From the NCBI GenBank assembly GCA_009809945.1, contig WTPW01000090.1:145806-209805 (forward strand): a stretch of DNA of 64,000 bases, read 5' to 3'. This DNA comes from Gigaspora margarita. Its lineage: Eukaryota > Glomeromycota > Glomeromycetes > Diversisporales > Gigasporaceae. The notes beneath the pieces were generated by a model. That model was not told the origin of the DNA. It saw nothing but the letters and a program-made list of their open reading frames with translations, and ran no database searches. Positions 22,310-34,793 of this stretch are shown piece after piece (position 1 is the first letter of the stretch; each line of letters opens with the position of its first letter). The position numbers were made by a program, and so were the translations under genes.

Positions 22310-23570
22310 TGAGGGATGCAAAGCAAATTAGTATAGCGAAAACACGTATATAAGGACCAATGTTTTAGTAAAATAAAGATAACTCAGGGAGTTCGAATCT
22401 AGTAGAGCTTTACCTTCGAAATAAGAGTAGAAGTGTATCTCTAAGTAGTTAATCCTTGAATCCAACCCTTATCTATCATAACTTTGTTGTACTTATCTTA
22501 TCCCCGCATAATAAAGTTATTATTGTTTACAGAACACGTATTCGTATTGTGCTTAAAAGTGATTTCAATTTGTACCCCGCTCACGTGACATCGTTAAGCC
22601 ACTTAACGATCAATTCCAGTTTCGCTACAAATTAATCACGCCTCTTTCTGCCTACCAATTCAAGGTTCAGGCGTCTTGCACGATTAAAGGACATTGGTTT
22701 AATTAGATAGTGGTGTTGTTAGTGGTTTTTAGCTATAGACCTGATTCCCACCACTTTCACAATTGGTGAGATGAACTAATTCATATAGTCATCAATCTGA
22801 AACTTTGAAATACTAGCCCTCATACAAAAATGGATTCTTACGATTATCACCTAAATCGAACATCTCATAAATCATGCAAATATCCAAAGAGGAATAACCA
22901 GTACCAAACAAATGAGACCATTCTGCAGCAAGTTCAAGGAAAGTATGGGAACTATGAACCACATCGAAGAACCTTTTAAAAGAAACTTGGTGCACCTATT
23001 GCAATAGAAAGAGACACAAAGTATCTACATGTCCAGCTGTAAGAAAATTAGATGAAAAGTGTACGGTGTTTCTTTAAACACTTACCATAGAACAGATCGA
23101 AGTAGTCTAAGAAATGATAAACAAAAATTTTAGCGATGCATTCAATGCTGAGCAGATTCCTGAAGCTCTGGAATTTACATTGGAAGTAATAGAAGATATG
23201 ACCTCGACCATGAAAAATAAAGAATATTCGCTTCCAGAAACACCCACCACAAAAACTTCTCCTGCAAAGCCTCGATACAAGAAAGATCTTGTTAATATTG
23301 ATAACTGGGAGGTTTACAGTGTAAAGTGAAACAAAAGAAAGGTTAAATAAGGTCAAGAATAAAGAAAAGAAGATTTGTCTTGTCTAATCCAATGCCAACT
23401 GTTCACGAAATTGTATTTGACTACAGCCTACTGGGTCCTGCTAGAAGCCAAGGGGAGAATGAGCCAAGGAAAAATAATAATAAGAAATTAGTTGAAAAGG
23501 ATACTCATCAGGAAATTGAAACCAAGAAGGATGAGGATAAGGTGTCTACTATTCGCAAACATCACTGAAT
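22310..23570. other. Unidentified region with several short frames, possibly a decayed gene
   Basis: Base composition is closer to coding than in the neighbourhood. On the plus strand, frames at 23114-23329 (containing EALEFTLEVIEDMTSTMKNK and TSPAKPRYKKDLVNIDNWEV) and 23380-23568 (MSNPMPTVHEIVFDYSLLG, then a Lys/Glu-rich tail) are not low-complexity. A minus frame at 22813-22995 (MHQVSFKRFFDVVHSSHTFL) is also possible. I do not recognise any of them, and there is no convincing exon structure joining them. Confidence 0.35.
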
Positions 23571-23574
23571 ATAG

Positions 23575-25240
23575 GTGGTTCTAGCAGAGTTTGTAAAGTT
23601 AATTATTGTTATGACAATGGAGACAGTACAGGTAAATGTAGAACTTACCCTGATGATCATAAAAAGCCAAGGCCCATTGAATATCAACCTGTCAATAGGG
23701 ATAATGAACTTGGTTATTGTCATCAAACTGGAATTAGAATTCAAGAATATGTAGATATTGAAACTCATTTAAAGCCAGCTATTATAAAAATGGATTTGGA
23801 ATAAGAGATGATCAGAATCAAGCAACTATTACTTCCCTTAAGTTCGAGATAAACCAAGCCAATAGATTAGATGCTTTCGGTCTCCATTATGAAAATGGAA
23901 TTGGAACCGAAAATAATGGGTACAAGACACTTATTTGTGACCAAATATGGACCACATTAAAACTAATTGCAATAACGAAATAAAAATCAAGAAAGGAAAT
24001 CCAGTGAACTATCAAAAATTTGCTGAGATGGAATGTGCAGATGAAATAAAAGCTGAAAAAGAATATCATAAGGCATATACTAATTACCAAAAGCCGCAGG
24101 AGACCAGTGATTTCAAAGGAATAATTCAAGTTAGTCAATACAATAAAAATGATACTAAAATAAAAAGACAACAAATATGCAATTTACCTCAATAGTACTG
24201 GAAATCCCGGTTCTGATTACGTAAATAAGAATGAAACTGACAAGAATGATAATGTCGAACCCGATAATGCGAATAATAATGGCTTTACAGATCCCATAGA
24301 GCGAAATATTGACAAGTAATAAGAGTGGTAAAACCGGAAATAAGAATGATAATATTGAGGCAATTGCAAATAGTAAGAATAACGAAATAATAGATTACAC
24401 AAAAATGTTTATAAGCAGAAAAAAATTACCAAGTAGAAGTAATGAAAACAAAGTCCCTATTGGTAAAAATCGATTGCACAGCCTAAAAAAAATATGCGAT
24501 ACAATCAATGTGCTTGAAGTTGTGCAAGGAGTTAGATCAAAAGGTTCTGAATTAGATAAAAGCTATGGTGGAATTTTAAGCGGGTAGATGAAAATTATGC
24601 TTACCTTCATTTAATAGTGATAATTGGTGTCAGTGAATTAGGTGCCCTTGGTATCTGTTATCTGAAAGGAACTAGAGTTGGAATAGATAAATATGAAGTT
24701 TTTGTCAAATATTATAATTCGGCCGAGAAAGATTATTCGGATGAAACATATAACCTTGGATACTATTATATACTGTAAATAGAATTAAAAACAAATTTAA
24801 AGAGACTTTTTTAGATTTAAATAATTCGCTAAGAATTGATCCAAATAATGTATTTTCATTAATTAATCACAGGGCAACTTATTGAATGATGCGCAGATAT
24901 AAAGTTGCATTTGCAAATTTAAATATATTAATAATAAAAATTTAAACCAAATAATGCACTCGCATTAAGTAAGCGTGGAGAAATTTACAAATTAGTGAAC
25001 AAAGATGATGATGCACTCTCAGATTTAAACATATCATTAAAGATTGAACCAAATAGTGCATTTGCATTAAGTAATCGCGGGACAATTGATAGAATGCTGA
25101 ACAAATACGAAGAAGCATTAACAGACTTAAATAAATTAATAAATATTGAACTTAAAAAAATGCGTTTGCATTAGGGAATCATGGAGTAATTTATCGTACA
25201 ATAAATAATTCTATACAATTCACTAAATATTAAACCAAAT
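23575..25240 (+). pseudogene. Sel1-like repeat / TPR protein pseudogene
   Basis: Scattered over three frames are recognisable Sel1-like repeats: VNYCYDNGDSTGKCR, NELGYCHQTGIRIQEYVD, FGLHYENGIGTENNGYKT, YHKAYTNYQKPQETSDFKG, LGALGICYLKGTRVGIDKYE with YNSAEKDYSDETYNLGYYY. From about 24790 they give way to 34-residue TPR units (LRIDPNNVFSLINHRATY, KNNALALSKRGEIYKLVNKD, LKIEPNSAFALSNRGTID). Both are helical protein-interaction repeats, known to be expanded in Glomeromycotina. Stops and frameshifts between units show it is dead. The order suggests a Sel1 gene and a TPR gene side by side, or one mixed gene. Confidence 0.75.
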
Positions 25241-25244
25241 GATA

Positions 25245-26610
25245 CTTTCACATTAAATAAATAAATAAAAAATAAATAATCAAGTCAAACAATTATTCTT
25301 TTTTTTTTATTTTAAAACAAAATATTTTTAACTCTTTTTCACTGAATAACAATAAAAAAAAAGAAGATTTCCAAACTTCACTCCTTTTTTCCACAACATT
25401 TAATCCGTATATATACTAACAAGTAGTGAAAAAATCGAAAATATCAATAACATACGCAAAAAAATCAATAAAATAGTAATGAAGATCATTATTATTTCAA
25501 ATATCATTAAATAATAAAATAAAAAAAATAAATAAAATTTAATTCGCGTTTTTCAATACTTTATTATATGAGATACAAAATACGAAATATTTTTATAATA
25601 TAATAAATACAACTAAAAATATCTTACAAAAAAACTCAAACCATTAAAACTAAGAAACATTCATGAAATACGTAAAGCCAACATCATAATTAATAGTCTA
25701 ATAATAAATTACCACCATAACACTAATATTAACATCACATTCAAAACTCCTATATATCACACCCCTTCTATTATCAATTGATATCACTTTTGAAAATAAA
25801 CAATTGAATTCTTAAGTTACATTGATATAAAACATGAAGTTAAATAGAGATAGAAATAAAAGAATGCTAATATCATCAAATAGTAAACACAATTTAATTT
25901 TAATAAAATAATTTAAAATATCTTTACAAAAAAACAATGTAATAAAAAAACCACATAAAATTTTTGTTAAAAGTATAAACGTGGCAACCGAAAATAATCA
26001 AAAACACAATCTTATTTAAGAAACTTATGTACTGTAGTAATAACAAATGAAAAAGACATCACTGACTTTATAATAAGAACTAATTTATAACCTTTTAAAT
26101 AATAATATCCTATACTAATAGACTATTTCATCCGTAATATAAATTAAATACCATTTAATAAACAATCATACTTTGTATAATATAATACTATACCTTAACC
26201 GTAATAAGTTGTAAAAAAAACAAAAAAAATTTAAACTTATTACCACGAATTAAAATTGTATAAAGGGCGCCCCACAACACTTGTTGCTTATAATTGTTGC
26301 TGTTTTGATTTTTTTTTTACATTACACCTAATCTAGCCAATCATCATTTAGAATGTCAAACGGTTATCATTTAATAGAATATTAAAGAAATGAACAGCAT
26401 CAAGGATGCTGGTGGCACTAAAAAAAAATATATCAAATTCTCAATAAGGTAACGCCATGTTATGGTCACACATCTAATTATTGATTGAATGGACGGCGGA
26501 GTCGCCCGCATGTGCAATCAACATCGTTATTGTGAAACGTAATTACCAAATTTTTTACCAGATTCAAAGGGAAGCATTTAGGGAGGTCTGAATGTACTAA
26601 AAAAAAAAAG
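25245..26610. other. Non-coding region with element fragments
   Basis: Mostly featureless AT-rich DNA. At about 26270-26365 a TTACATTACACCTAATCTAG block matches the right part of the TTAGGG-core MITEs, so this is a decayed fragment of that family. At about 26574-26591 an isolated right end of a mariner-type MITE remains. Confidence 0.5.
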
Positions 26611-26616
26611 TAAGGG

Positions 26617-26775
26617 GTATATAAATTAATGTTCAAAAATATATAAATTAATGTTCAACAGAAAATATATAAATTAATGTTCAACAGAAAATATATAAAC
26701 TAATGCTCAACAGAAAATATAAGTATAAATTAATGTTCAACAGAAAATATATAAATTAATATTCAAAAGAAAATA
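26617..26775 (+). repeat. Tandem repeat of about 26 bp upstream of the kelch gene
   Basis: Six to seven units of TATATAAATTAATGTTCAAC followed by AGAAAA end about 145 bp before the kelch start codon. The unit length is regular near the centre and decays at both edges. A regulatory role is not shown by the sequence. Confidence 0.75.
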
Positions 26776-26920
26776 TATAAAATTTTATTTTTTTGTTTGC
26801 ATTTCTTATGGGAATAAGTATCGGTATAAGCTCAGATCAAACTGTTTTTCTCCGTCACAACATAAATACTATCGGAAATATAGAACCAATGCTTAATATA
26901 ACAATTCTTAAGATATCATC

Positions 26921-28604
26921 ATGAAATCGTTATATTATATCCTCTTTTTTGTTATATTTAGCTCAGTATATTATTTTGTTATTTGCCAAGATGTACCTAG
27001 TCCTCGACGTGAACAGACTAGCACATTAGTTGGTACTCGACTTTATTTCTTTGGTGGGGGCAGTACGAGTCCTACTAATGAAGTTTGGTATCTTGATTTA
27101 TCAAATTCATTTAATATTTCTGCACCTTCATGGCATAGTGATGTTGTAATGCCAGTAGAATATAACTTTGGTACATCTTGCCTTAGTCCTATTGATAATT
27201 CTACAGTTTTTTTAATTGGAGGAAGAACATGGATAGCAAACAATTATTTATATACATCATCAGTGTATAAATTTAATTCTAAGACTTCGCAATGGACAAC
27301 ACCAACTATTAATAATTTTAATTCTAGTTTCACAACTCGTAATGAAATACAAGCTATTATTGACAATAATGGGCAGATTTTTGTTTTTGGTGGAATTAAT
27401 TATAATAGTTCAACATCTCTTATTTATAATGATATGAATATACTTGATATTACCACTATGACTTGGTCAACATTAACTCAGTCTCAGTCTTCCCTGACTC
27501 ATGCCCTCTATACCGCTACATTATTACCAAATGGTCTTATTGTTTATATTGGTGGGCTTAGTGGTTCAAGTACAAGTACAAGTCCTAGTAATATGGCTCA
27601 AGTATGATAAAATAATATTGTGCATTTTATAAGTTTCAAATGTTTATTTTAAAGCTTCACTATTGATTAATGTTAAAATATAGATTCAAGTATTTGACAT
27701 AAAATCTTACACCTGGTCTACTAAAGTAATGTATACAATTGAGATTATTTCTGATAATAATTATACCTAATTTTTTGCAAATATATGTTCTTATTTAGCC
27801 TGCTAGTGGTTCTACTATTGCATCTCGGGTAGCCCATTCTGCTGTTTTAAGTACGTATGCTATATATAATAACATTTCATTATCAGTTAAATTTTGATTT
27901 GATATCCGATTTACTAATTACTGTTGTTTTTAGCCCAGAATGGAAATATTATAATATATGGAGGTTCAACAGTAAATAATTCTGACATAATTGGTGTGCT
28001 TTCTGATATTGCAGTATTAAATACAAATTCTTGGGTATGGTCTGTTCCAAGTGTTTCTGGAACAAGCGCATCACCACTCACACAGCATTCTGCTGTATTA
28101 TACAAAAATTATATGATATTAGCATTCGGTAAATAATTTTTTATATGTTCATTTATTTAAAGAAATTTATTAAAAATTGTTTAAATTTTTTACGTATATA
28201 GGTGCAACCTCAGCATCGACTTTTACAATCATATTTATATTCTTGATATACAAAATTACACCTGGGTTACTACATTTGATATACCTACATCAACAAACCA
28301 AGCTAAACAAACACAAAGTATCGGTAATTCCTCAGCAGATCAAGCAAATAATAATTACTCATATTTATATATTGGAATTGGAATTGGTGTAGGCGTAGTT
28401 ATTTTAGCTGCAGTTTTATTTATTATTGGATTTGTTATTTATAAAAATCGACATAAAGAAGAAATTATTGCAACACCGGGTACATCTAAGAATGATCAAA
28501 TTCGTGAAACACATATGTCTACAGTTTATACACCTGGAACACCTCCACCCAAAACAAGTGTGCAAGCTCCTTTGTATGGAATCCCAGTGCCTGGCAATAA
28601 TTAA
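26921..28604 (+). CDS. Secreted, membrane-anchored six-kelch-repeat protein
   Basis: Five exons: 26921-27601, 27684-27725, 27799-27850, 27934-28128 and about 28202-28604, all GT-AG. Residues 1-22 form a signal peptide (MKSLYYILFFVIFSSVYYFV). Six kelch blades follow, each with a glycine pair and a distal Trp: LYFFGGG, VFLIGGRT, IFVFGGINY, IVYIGGLSG, IIIYGGSTV and MILAFGAT. A single C-terminal membrane segment (IGIGIGVGVVILAAVLFIIG) and a basic, proline- and threonine-rich cytoplasmic tail complete it. The family is abundant in arbuscular mycorrhizal fungi; its ligand is unknown. Exon 5 starts in one frame (GATSASTFT) but continues (NHIYILDIQNYTWVTTFD) in another, with the switch at a short T run near 28219-28228. 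A one-base sequence error or a real lesion is possible. Elsewhere the gene is clean. Confidence 0.85.
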
Positions 28605-28679
28605 CATGTTTCATAAAATTACAAGTCTATATCTTAATTTAAAAATTATGGGAACCTGATTTATAGTCTAAATGGTTGA

Positions 28680-28761
28680 GCTAAAAGATGTTTTTGAGTT
28701 TTTTGACCTAAAGAAGGGTAGCTTATTTTAGGTAGTAGCCTATTTTTGGATATATGCAGTA
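28680..28761. mobile_element. Right-end fragment of the AAATAAGCTACC MITE family (P3)
   Basis: TGTTTTTGAGTTTTTTGACC, GGGTAGCTTATTTTAGG and a final ATATATGCAGTA match the right ends of P1 and P2. No left half is present. It starts about 75 bp after the kelch stop codon, so it may lie in the transcript's 3' end. Confidence 0.6.
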
Positions 28762-28764
28762 TTA

Positions 28765-29760
28765 CAATTACAATTTCTTATAGTGACTATAGTTAAAATT
28801 TTAAATTGGTAAATTATTTGAATTTTATCTATGTATCAAAAGTATAGTATAATAAATCAAATATAATATTACAAAAGTTATAATTTGATTGGCCAATTAT
28901 CACATGATTATGTACTGATTTAATGTTATACAATGTCCAATATCTAACCTCTTCTGGTTCAATGGATTGAACTGGACTAGACATAGATGGTCCAATGTCC
29001 ATATCCAATATCAACACTGGATATTGTGTATTAAAAAGACCCATATTGTATTTTTATTTGAATTTTTAAATAGATATAACTTATCTTCAATAAAAAATTG
29101 TTACAAATTACCAAAGCTAATTATATAATAATGAAATTGAAGTGGAAATTTAGTATTTTTATTTGTAGACAATTTGAATTCAATTATTCAAAATTTATAT
29201 TCAGAATTTTTTTTAATGAAAATATATTAACTGAAGACATTATACATATTGAATAAGGCAAAAATTTATTAAAAGTTTTAAAAAAGTTGACATTATGAAT
29301 GTAATATAATAACTAGTGATGAACATGTAGTGGGTAACTTTATCACCCACTTGCAATTTTTAAATGACACTTGACTTAATATATGATACATGACAAATTT
29401 CTATTAGTACTATACTGTGATAATTTGTAGGCTAGCAAGAAAGAACTTATAAGTTTATAAATACTATTTAAAGAGAAATAATTTTATCTTTTGTAAATTA
29501 ATCTGTTTTTATTGCTCAAAATGAGAGTAAGGTTTGATTTTTAATAATATATTAAAAAGAAATATAAAAATAATTGAATTATTTTTATTTATATTTTTTG
29601 AATGATCAATTGTAAATATGGTTGATAGGTACAGGTTTAATAAGATTAGTGGTTTGTTTATTTTTTAAAATAGATAATAATGATAAATTATAATACTAAT
29701 AATAAAATTAATTGAAAACAGAAATAAGATAAACAAAGAATAAATAAGATGAATAATTCT
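28765..29760. other. Non-coding region with one short word-rich palindrome
   Basis: At about 28931-29030, TACAATGTCCAATATC faces CTGGATATTGTGTA, with TGGAC/GTCCA words between. This may be another tiny TIR element but no target duplication was confirmed. Nothing else is recognised. Confidence 0.35.
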
Positions 29761-29764
29761 GATA

Positions 29765-30545
29765 TTAAATTTACTAATGTGGCATATACTAGTAGTTAAT
29801 ATTGTATTAGTATTGGAATTATCATAATTTACTATAAATTGCTATAAAAAATTCTGTTACAGAACATACTCACTATTTAGATGTGATTAAGATTAAGCTA
29901 GTTGCATTAGAATTATTATAATTTCTATTATAGTTTACTATAAAGAATTTAGTTACAGAATTTATTTGCTAATGTGGTAGTTAAGATTGAATTAGAATTG
30001 GAATTTACATAATTTCTATGTAAAAAATTGTTACTTATTATTCTATGGTTTAGTATTTGTTTAAGCTTAAGTTGGTTGCATTGAAATTATAATGATTTAC
30101 TATCTGCTATAAAGAATTCTGTTACAAAACTTATTCACTAATAAGGTACATACAGTAGTTGAGTTAATATTGGAGTATACAATTTCTACTATATACTACT
30201 ATAAAATTCTGTTGATAAAGCTTACTCTCTAATTTGATACACACAGCAGTTAAGATTTAGTATTGAAATTATTATGATTTCTACTGTAAAAATTCTGTTA
30301 CAAAATTTACTTGCTTTTTCAATAACCACAGTATAGTTAAATTGGTTATAGTTAAATTTTTATAAATTCTACCAATTTATTATAAAAAATTTTGTTACAT
30401 ATTTACTTGCTAATGTAATATACACAATTTGTTAAAGAGTTATTATAATGATCTCTATATAAAAAATTCAGTTACAGAACTTGCCATTATAGTGATTAAA
30501 GTATGTAGTTAATTTGAGTTAGTTGCATTTGAATTAACTAGTAAA
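29765..30545 (+). repeat. Minisatellite M1, about 7-8 degenerate units of ~105-115 bp
   Basis: Each unit carries ATAAAAAATTCTGTTACAGA, ACTTACTTGCTAATRTGGTA, AGTTAAGATTGAGTTAGTTG and GAATTATTATAATTTCTA in that order. The units are diverged in sequence and length. A shorter array of the same family lies at 43385-43745 in the same orientation. Confidence 0.7.
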
Positions 30546-30970
30546 TGCATCATGTTAATGCAATGAGCTTTGATAATTATATAAAAATAATAAAGTGAAA
30601 AAAAGGAAAATTGTGTTTATATAATATAATAAAAAAAGCAAAGATTATTTGAAAGAATATAACAGAAATAAATTGGTAAAAAATTTTTTTATTAGTTATA
30701 GATATTAAATAATTTATACAATAAATTATTTTAATTCAAAAATAAGAAATTTATAATTAATATGTTTTATTTTAAAATATTACAGTAGTGAAATGAACAT
30801 ATTATTGTTGTATTATAATAAAATTAGATTTATTTTTTTTATAAAATAGTTAAAAAGAATTTTATTATATTCCAAGATTAAATACAACTTTATATAAATA
30901 AGAAATTCAAAAAAAATATTTATTTTGAAATAAATTGCTTTTTTTTCAAAAAATTGCATACTAAACTATA

Positions 30971-32730
30971 AGGACCCTGGACATCTCTGATATATGTTAT
31001 ATTTTTTTTTTAGCAAATTGATTCAATTTTGATCTAAGGTCCAAATTTTAATTTTAGCAAATTAAAATTAATTTTAAAAAGGATCATAATTGAATATTTT
31101 GGCGAATTACTAAGATTTTATACATGTCATATTTTATTTTTAGCATTTAACCACATTTTGATAATAATCAAGTTATTAATAGTTTACGAAGCAAAGTGAT
31201 AATCAATTATAATTAAAAAGTAGTTGTAGCATATAATCGGGCTTTAGTATCAATAGCAACTTGGTACTTACTCTGCATATGATAACAAGACTTGTAGCGC
31301 ATATCATGGACTAATAGAATCTCAAATTTTATGAAAAAGTATTGAAAACTNNNNNNNNNNNNNNNNNNNNNNNNNNNNNNNNNNNNNNNNNNNNNNNNNN
31401 NNNNNNNNNNNNNNNNNNNNNNNNNNNNNNNNNNNNNNNNNNNNNNNNNNNNNNNNNNNNNNNNNNNNNNNNNNNNNNNNNNNNNNNNNNNNNNNNNNNN
31501 NNNNNNNNNNNNNNNNNNNNNNNNNNNNNNNNNNNNNNNNNNNNNNNNNNNNNNNNNNNNNNNNNNNNNNNNNNNNNNNNNNNNNNNNNNNNNNNNNNNN
31601 NNNNNNNNNNNNNNNNNNNNNNNNNNNNNNNNNNNNNNNNNNNNNNNNNNNNNNNNNNNNNNNNNNNNNNNNNNNNNNNNNNNNNNNNNNNNNNNNNNNN
31701 NNNNNNNNNNNNNNNNNNNNNNNNNNNNNNNNNNNNNNNNNNNNNNNNNNNNNNNNNNNNNNNNNNNNNNNNNNNNNNNNNNNNNNNNNNNNNNNNNNNN
31801 NNNNNNNNNNNNNNNNNNNNNNNNNNNNNNNNNNNNNNNNNNNNNNNNNNNNNNNNNNNNNNNNNNNNNNNNNNNNNNNNNNNNNNNNNNNNNNNNNNNN
31901 NNNNNNNNNNNNNNNNNNNNNNNNNNNNNNNNNNNNNNNNNNNNNNNNNNNNNNNNNNNNNNNNNNNNNNNNNNNNNNNNNNNNNNNNNNNNNNNNNNNN
32001 NNNNNNNNNNNNNNNNNNNNNNNNNNNNNNNNNNNNNNNNNNNNNNNNNNNNNNNNNNNNNNNNNNNNNNNNNNNNNNNNNNNNNNNNNNNNNNNNNNNN
32101 NNNNNNNNNNNNNNNNNNNNNNNNNNNNNNNNNNNNNNNNNNNNNNNNNNNNNNNNNNNNNNNNNNNNNNNNNNNNNNNNNNNNNNNNNNNNNNNNNNNN
32201 NNNNNNNNNNNNNNNNNNNNNNNNNNNNNNNNNNNNNNNNNNNNNNNNNNNNNNNNNNNNNNNNNNNNNNNNNNNNNNNNNNNNNNNNNNNNNNAGTTTT
32301 CAATACTTTTTCATAAAATTTGAGATTCTATTAGTCCATGATATGCGCTACAAGTCTTGTTATAAATTTTTTTTTAGTTAGCATAGTAAAATTTCTTGTA
32401 AATCATCGCCGAACAGTGGGTTATTTTGAAAAAGCAAAAAAACATATTACAAAGAAGCTACGTTGAAATTGTTTACAGAAACTTTCATCAAAGATATCTC
32501 CACGAGTTCTTGACCAAATTTGATAAAAATTTTTTTATTTTAATTCTATGAATTCAAATAAAAAAATTATACTATATTTATTTACTTAATACTAGATGTT
32601 ATAATTTAGTTTTTAGCAAATTACTATAAAGTTTATATGTAATAATCCAACTTTTAGCAAATTTACTTGATTTTAGGGGTAGCAAAAATGCAGATCAGTT
32701 ATGACCTATATGAGAGATGCTCGGGGTCCT
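30971..32730. mobile_element. hAT-like TIR element H5 containing the N gap
   Basis: Exact 8-bp duplications AAACTATA lie at 30963-30970 and 32731-32738. Ends AGGACCCTGGACATCTCT and, inverted, AGGACCCCGAGCATCTCT continue as diverged inverted arms. The inner 69 bp on both sides of the gap (31282-31350 and 32295-32363) are perfect inverted copies. The part between them is not known, so a transposase gene could lie there or the centre could be a pure palindrome. Confidence 0.85.
31351..32294. other. Assembly gap of 944 N
   Basis: No base is called here. The gap begins and ends exactly at the inner edges of a perfect inverted repeat. The long frames that span it on both strands are artefacts of translating N. 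Confidence 0.98.
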
Positions 32731-32739
32731 AAACTATAT

Positions 32740-34793
32740 TTAGCATATTAATAAAAAGATTCTTTTAAGCAATTTTACTATATTTTTGGTTAAACTTTAA
32801 TAATAATATAGATTTCTTTTATACTAATTAAATATAAAAAGACTAATAAATTTTGGCAGTAGCTATATATGGATAGAACTTTGTAAATTATACAGAAAAA
32901 ATAATAATTAATTAAATAAAAATTATTATAGTTGTCTCTTTTTAATCTACTATTAAACTCTCTGTAAACTAAACAAAATCTTATAGAATATTTGTAAATT
33001 TATTATAAAGTTTGGATTAGCTATATATAACTTTGTGAGAACTGAACTTTTTCAAATTTTTATATAGTAAAAATTAGCAGTCCTGGCACTTTGGAATAGA
33101 AAGAGTTAACTGTATTTTTAGTAAATCGTATATTTAAGAAAATTTGATTTTTAATTATTATTGCTTTTGTTAGAGATATTATTATTATTAAAATATACTA
33201 ATATATTATTAGTTAGCTATATTATTTATTTTTATTATATATTTTTTGTAGTTATATAGAGTATCTATAAATAATATTATATCAGAGGGGTCAGACAAAA
33301 TATAATGTTTTTTTCAATAAGTGAGAGATCAAAAAAAAATATAATTTATAAAAATTTGTCTAAATTCTGTTCTAGTAGTCCAAATTGAATAATTTTGATA
33401 TCATTCAATTAGTCTCAGTAAGAGGAGTCGAATAGTACCAATTTCATTTCATTTGAATAGGAGTTCTTGACAAATTACTATTGGGCATATCTTTTCTTAT
33501 AAAATTACTATATAACCAATAATTTTTGTAAATATCTTGCGATCTAGTGATCCAAATGACATGATTTTGGTATTATTGGATTCACCTTACTGAAATAAAT
33601 CGAATAGTACCAAAATTATCTAAATCAGATCACTGTGTCACAAGATATTTAATTTTTGTACAATTATATATATAAATATATAGATTTTGAAAAAAAATTT
33701 TTATATAGTCTAAGGGAGGGTCAAGAGTAAAGCTATGAACATTTAAAATTTTAAAGAGTAGCTATTCTCAGCACAACTAATAGCATATAGCATACTTTGC
33801 TATATAAGTAGACCACATGCCATATAAATGCTATAAGTATATATAATATATAAATGCTCTATGTCTATAAATGATATATGCTGTATAAATAATTATATAA
33901 GTAGTACTTTGATCTGGGTCAAACAGAAATTTATTAATTTTTTTTTATAGCTGTTTTATAGATTCTGAGACCCTATGAAAAAAATTTTTGAAATTGTTTG
34001 CAAAGAAATTATCTGATTTTTTGGTTTGAAAATCTAATTTCATACTTTATTTATGCTATCTTCATAACAATACATGCATTTTTTGTAATCAGAATTCTTT
34101 ATAATTAGCCATTTTCACTTTATTTATAGCAACTTTAATATAAATATAAATAATTCTTATGCTTAGCAATAATTAATATAAATAAAGATTCATAAGTTTG
34201 AGCAGCTTATTAGAGCAAATGTTTTTAGTAAAAATATTAATAAAACAAATAATTGTTTTTTATACCACAATATAAAAATGAAATTATAGTTAAATTACTT
34301 AGCTTATTTCAAAACTTGGATTAATTAATATTTATTATACTTGTGTGCTAAATGTGAATAAATTTAATTGTAAATATTCACAATGTTAATTTATTTTTAA
34401 TACTTGGGTTAATAGATAGTATTCATTAATATATGCTAAATTAACATAATTAAAATAATAAATAACAAGTAAAATTTTATTATAAAGTAATTTGAAATTC
34501 AATAAGTCAATATAAAACAACCTTTTATTGCCAAAAATCAGCAAAAATAGGATGCTAAAAAAACATATAATATTGGGTAGTGTTATAATAATAGATTGGT
34601 ATTGAACTAATAGATAAGATAGTAGTTTCACTTTAATTTTTCTTTATTTTTTGGTATCTAAAGAAAAATAAAATGTAATATTAGAATAATAAAATGAAAT
34701 AAAAAATTAAATAATATCATTATATTTATAATAATATAATACACTAATAACAAGATTGCATATAGTACATAATTAATTAATAATCAGTGAATT
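32740..34793. other. Non-coding AT-rich region with a diverged direct duplication
   Basis: About 33350-33470 and 33520-33640 are related direct copies (GATCTAGTGATCCAAAT, then AAATCGAATAGTACCAAAAT and variants). They are bracketed by GAGGGGTCAGAC at 33287 and GGGAGGGTCAAGAG at 33714, which could be the ends of an old element. No gene is recognised. Confidence 0.4.

Noticed and set aside
22232..22530. Solo LTR beginning TGTTAGAT
   Set aside because: No matching 5-bp duplication, no partner LTR and no primer-binding site could be found.
31329..32316. 324-codon frames on both strands
   Set aside because: They consist of translated N; only the few flanking bases are real.
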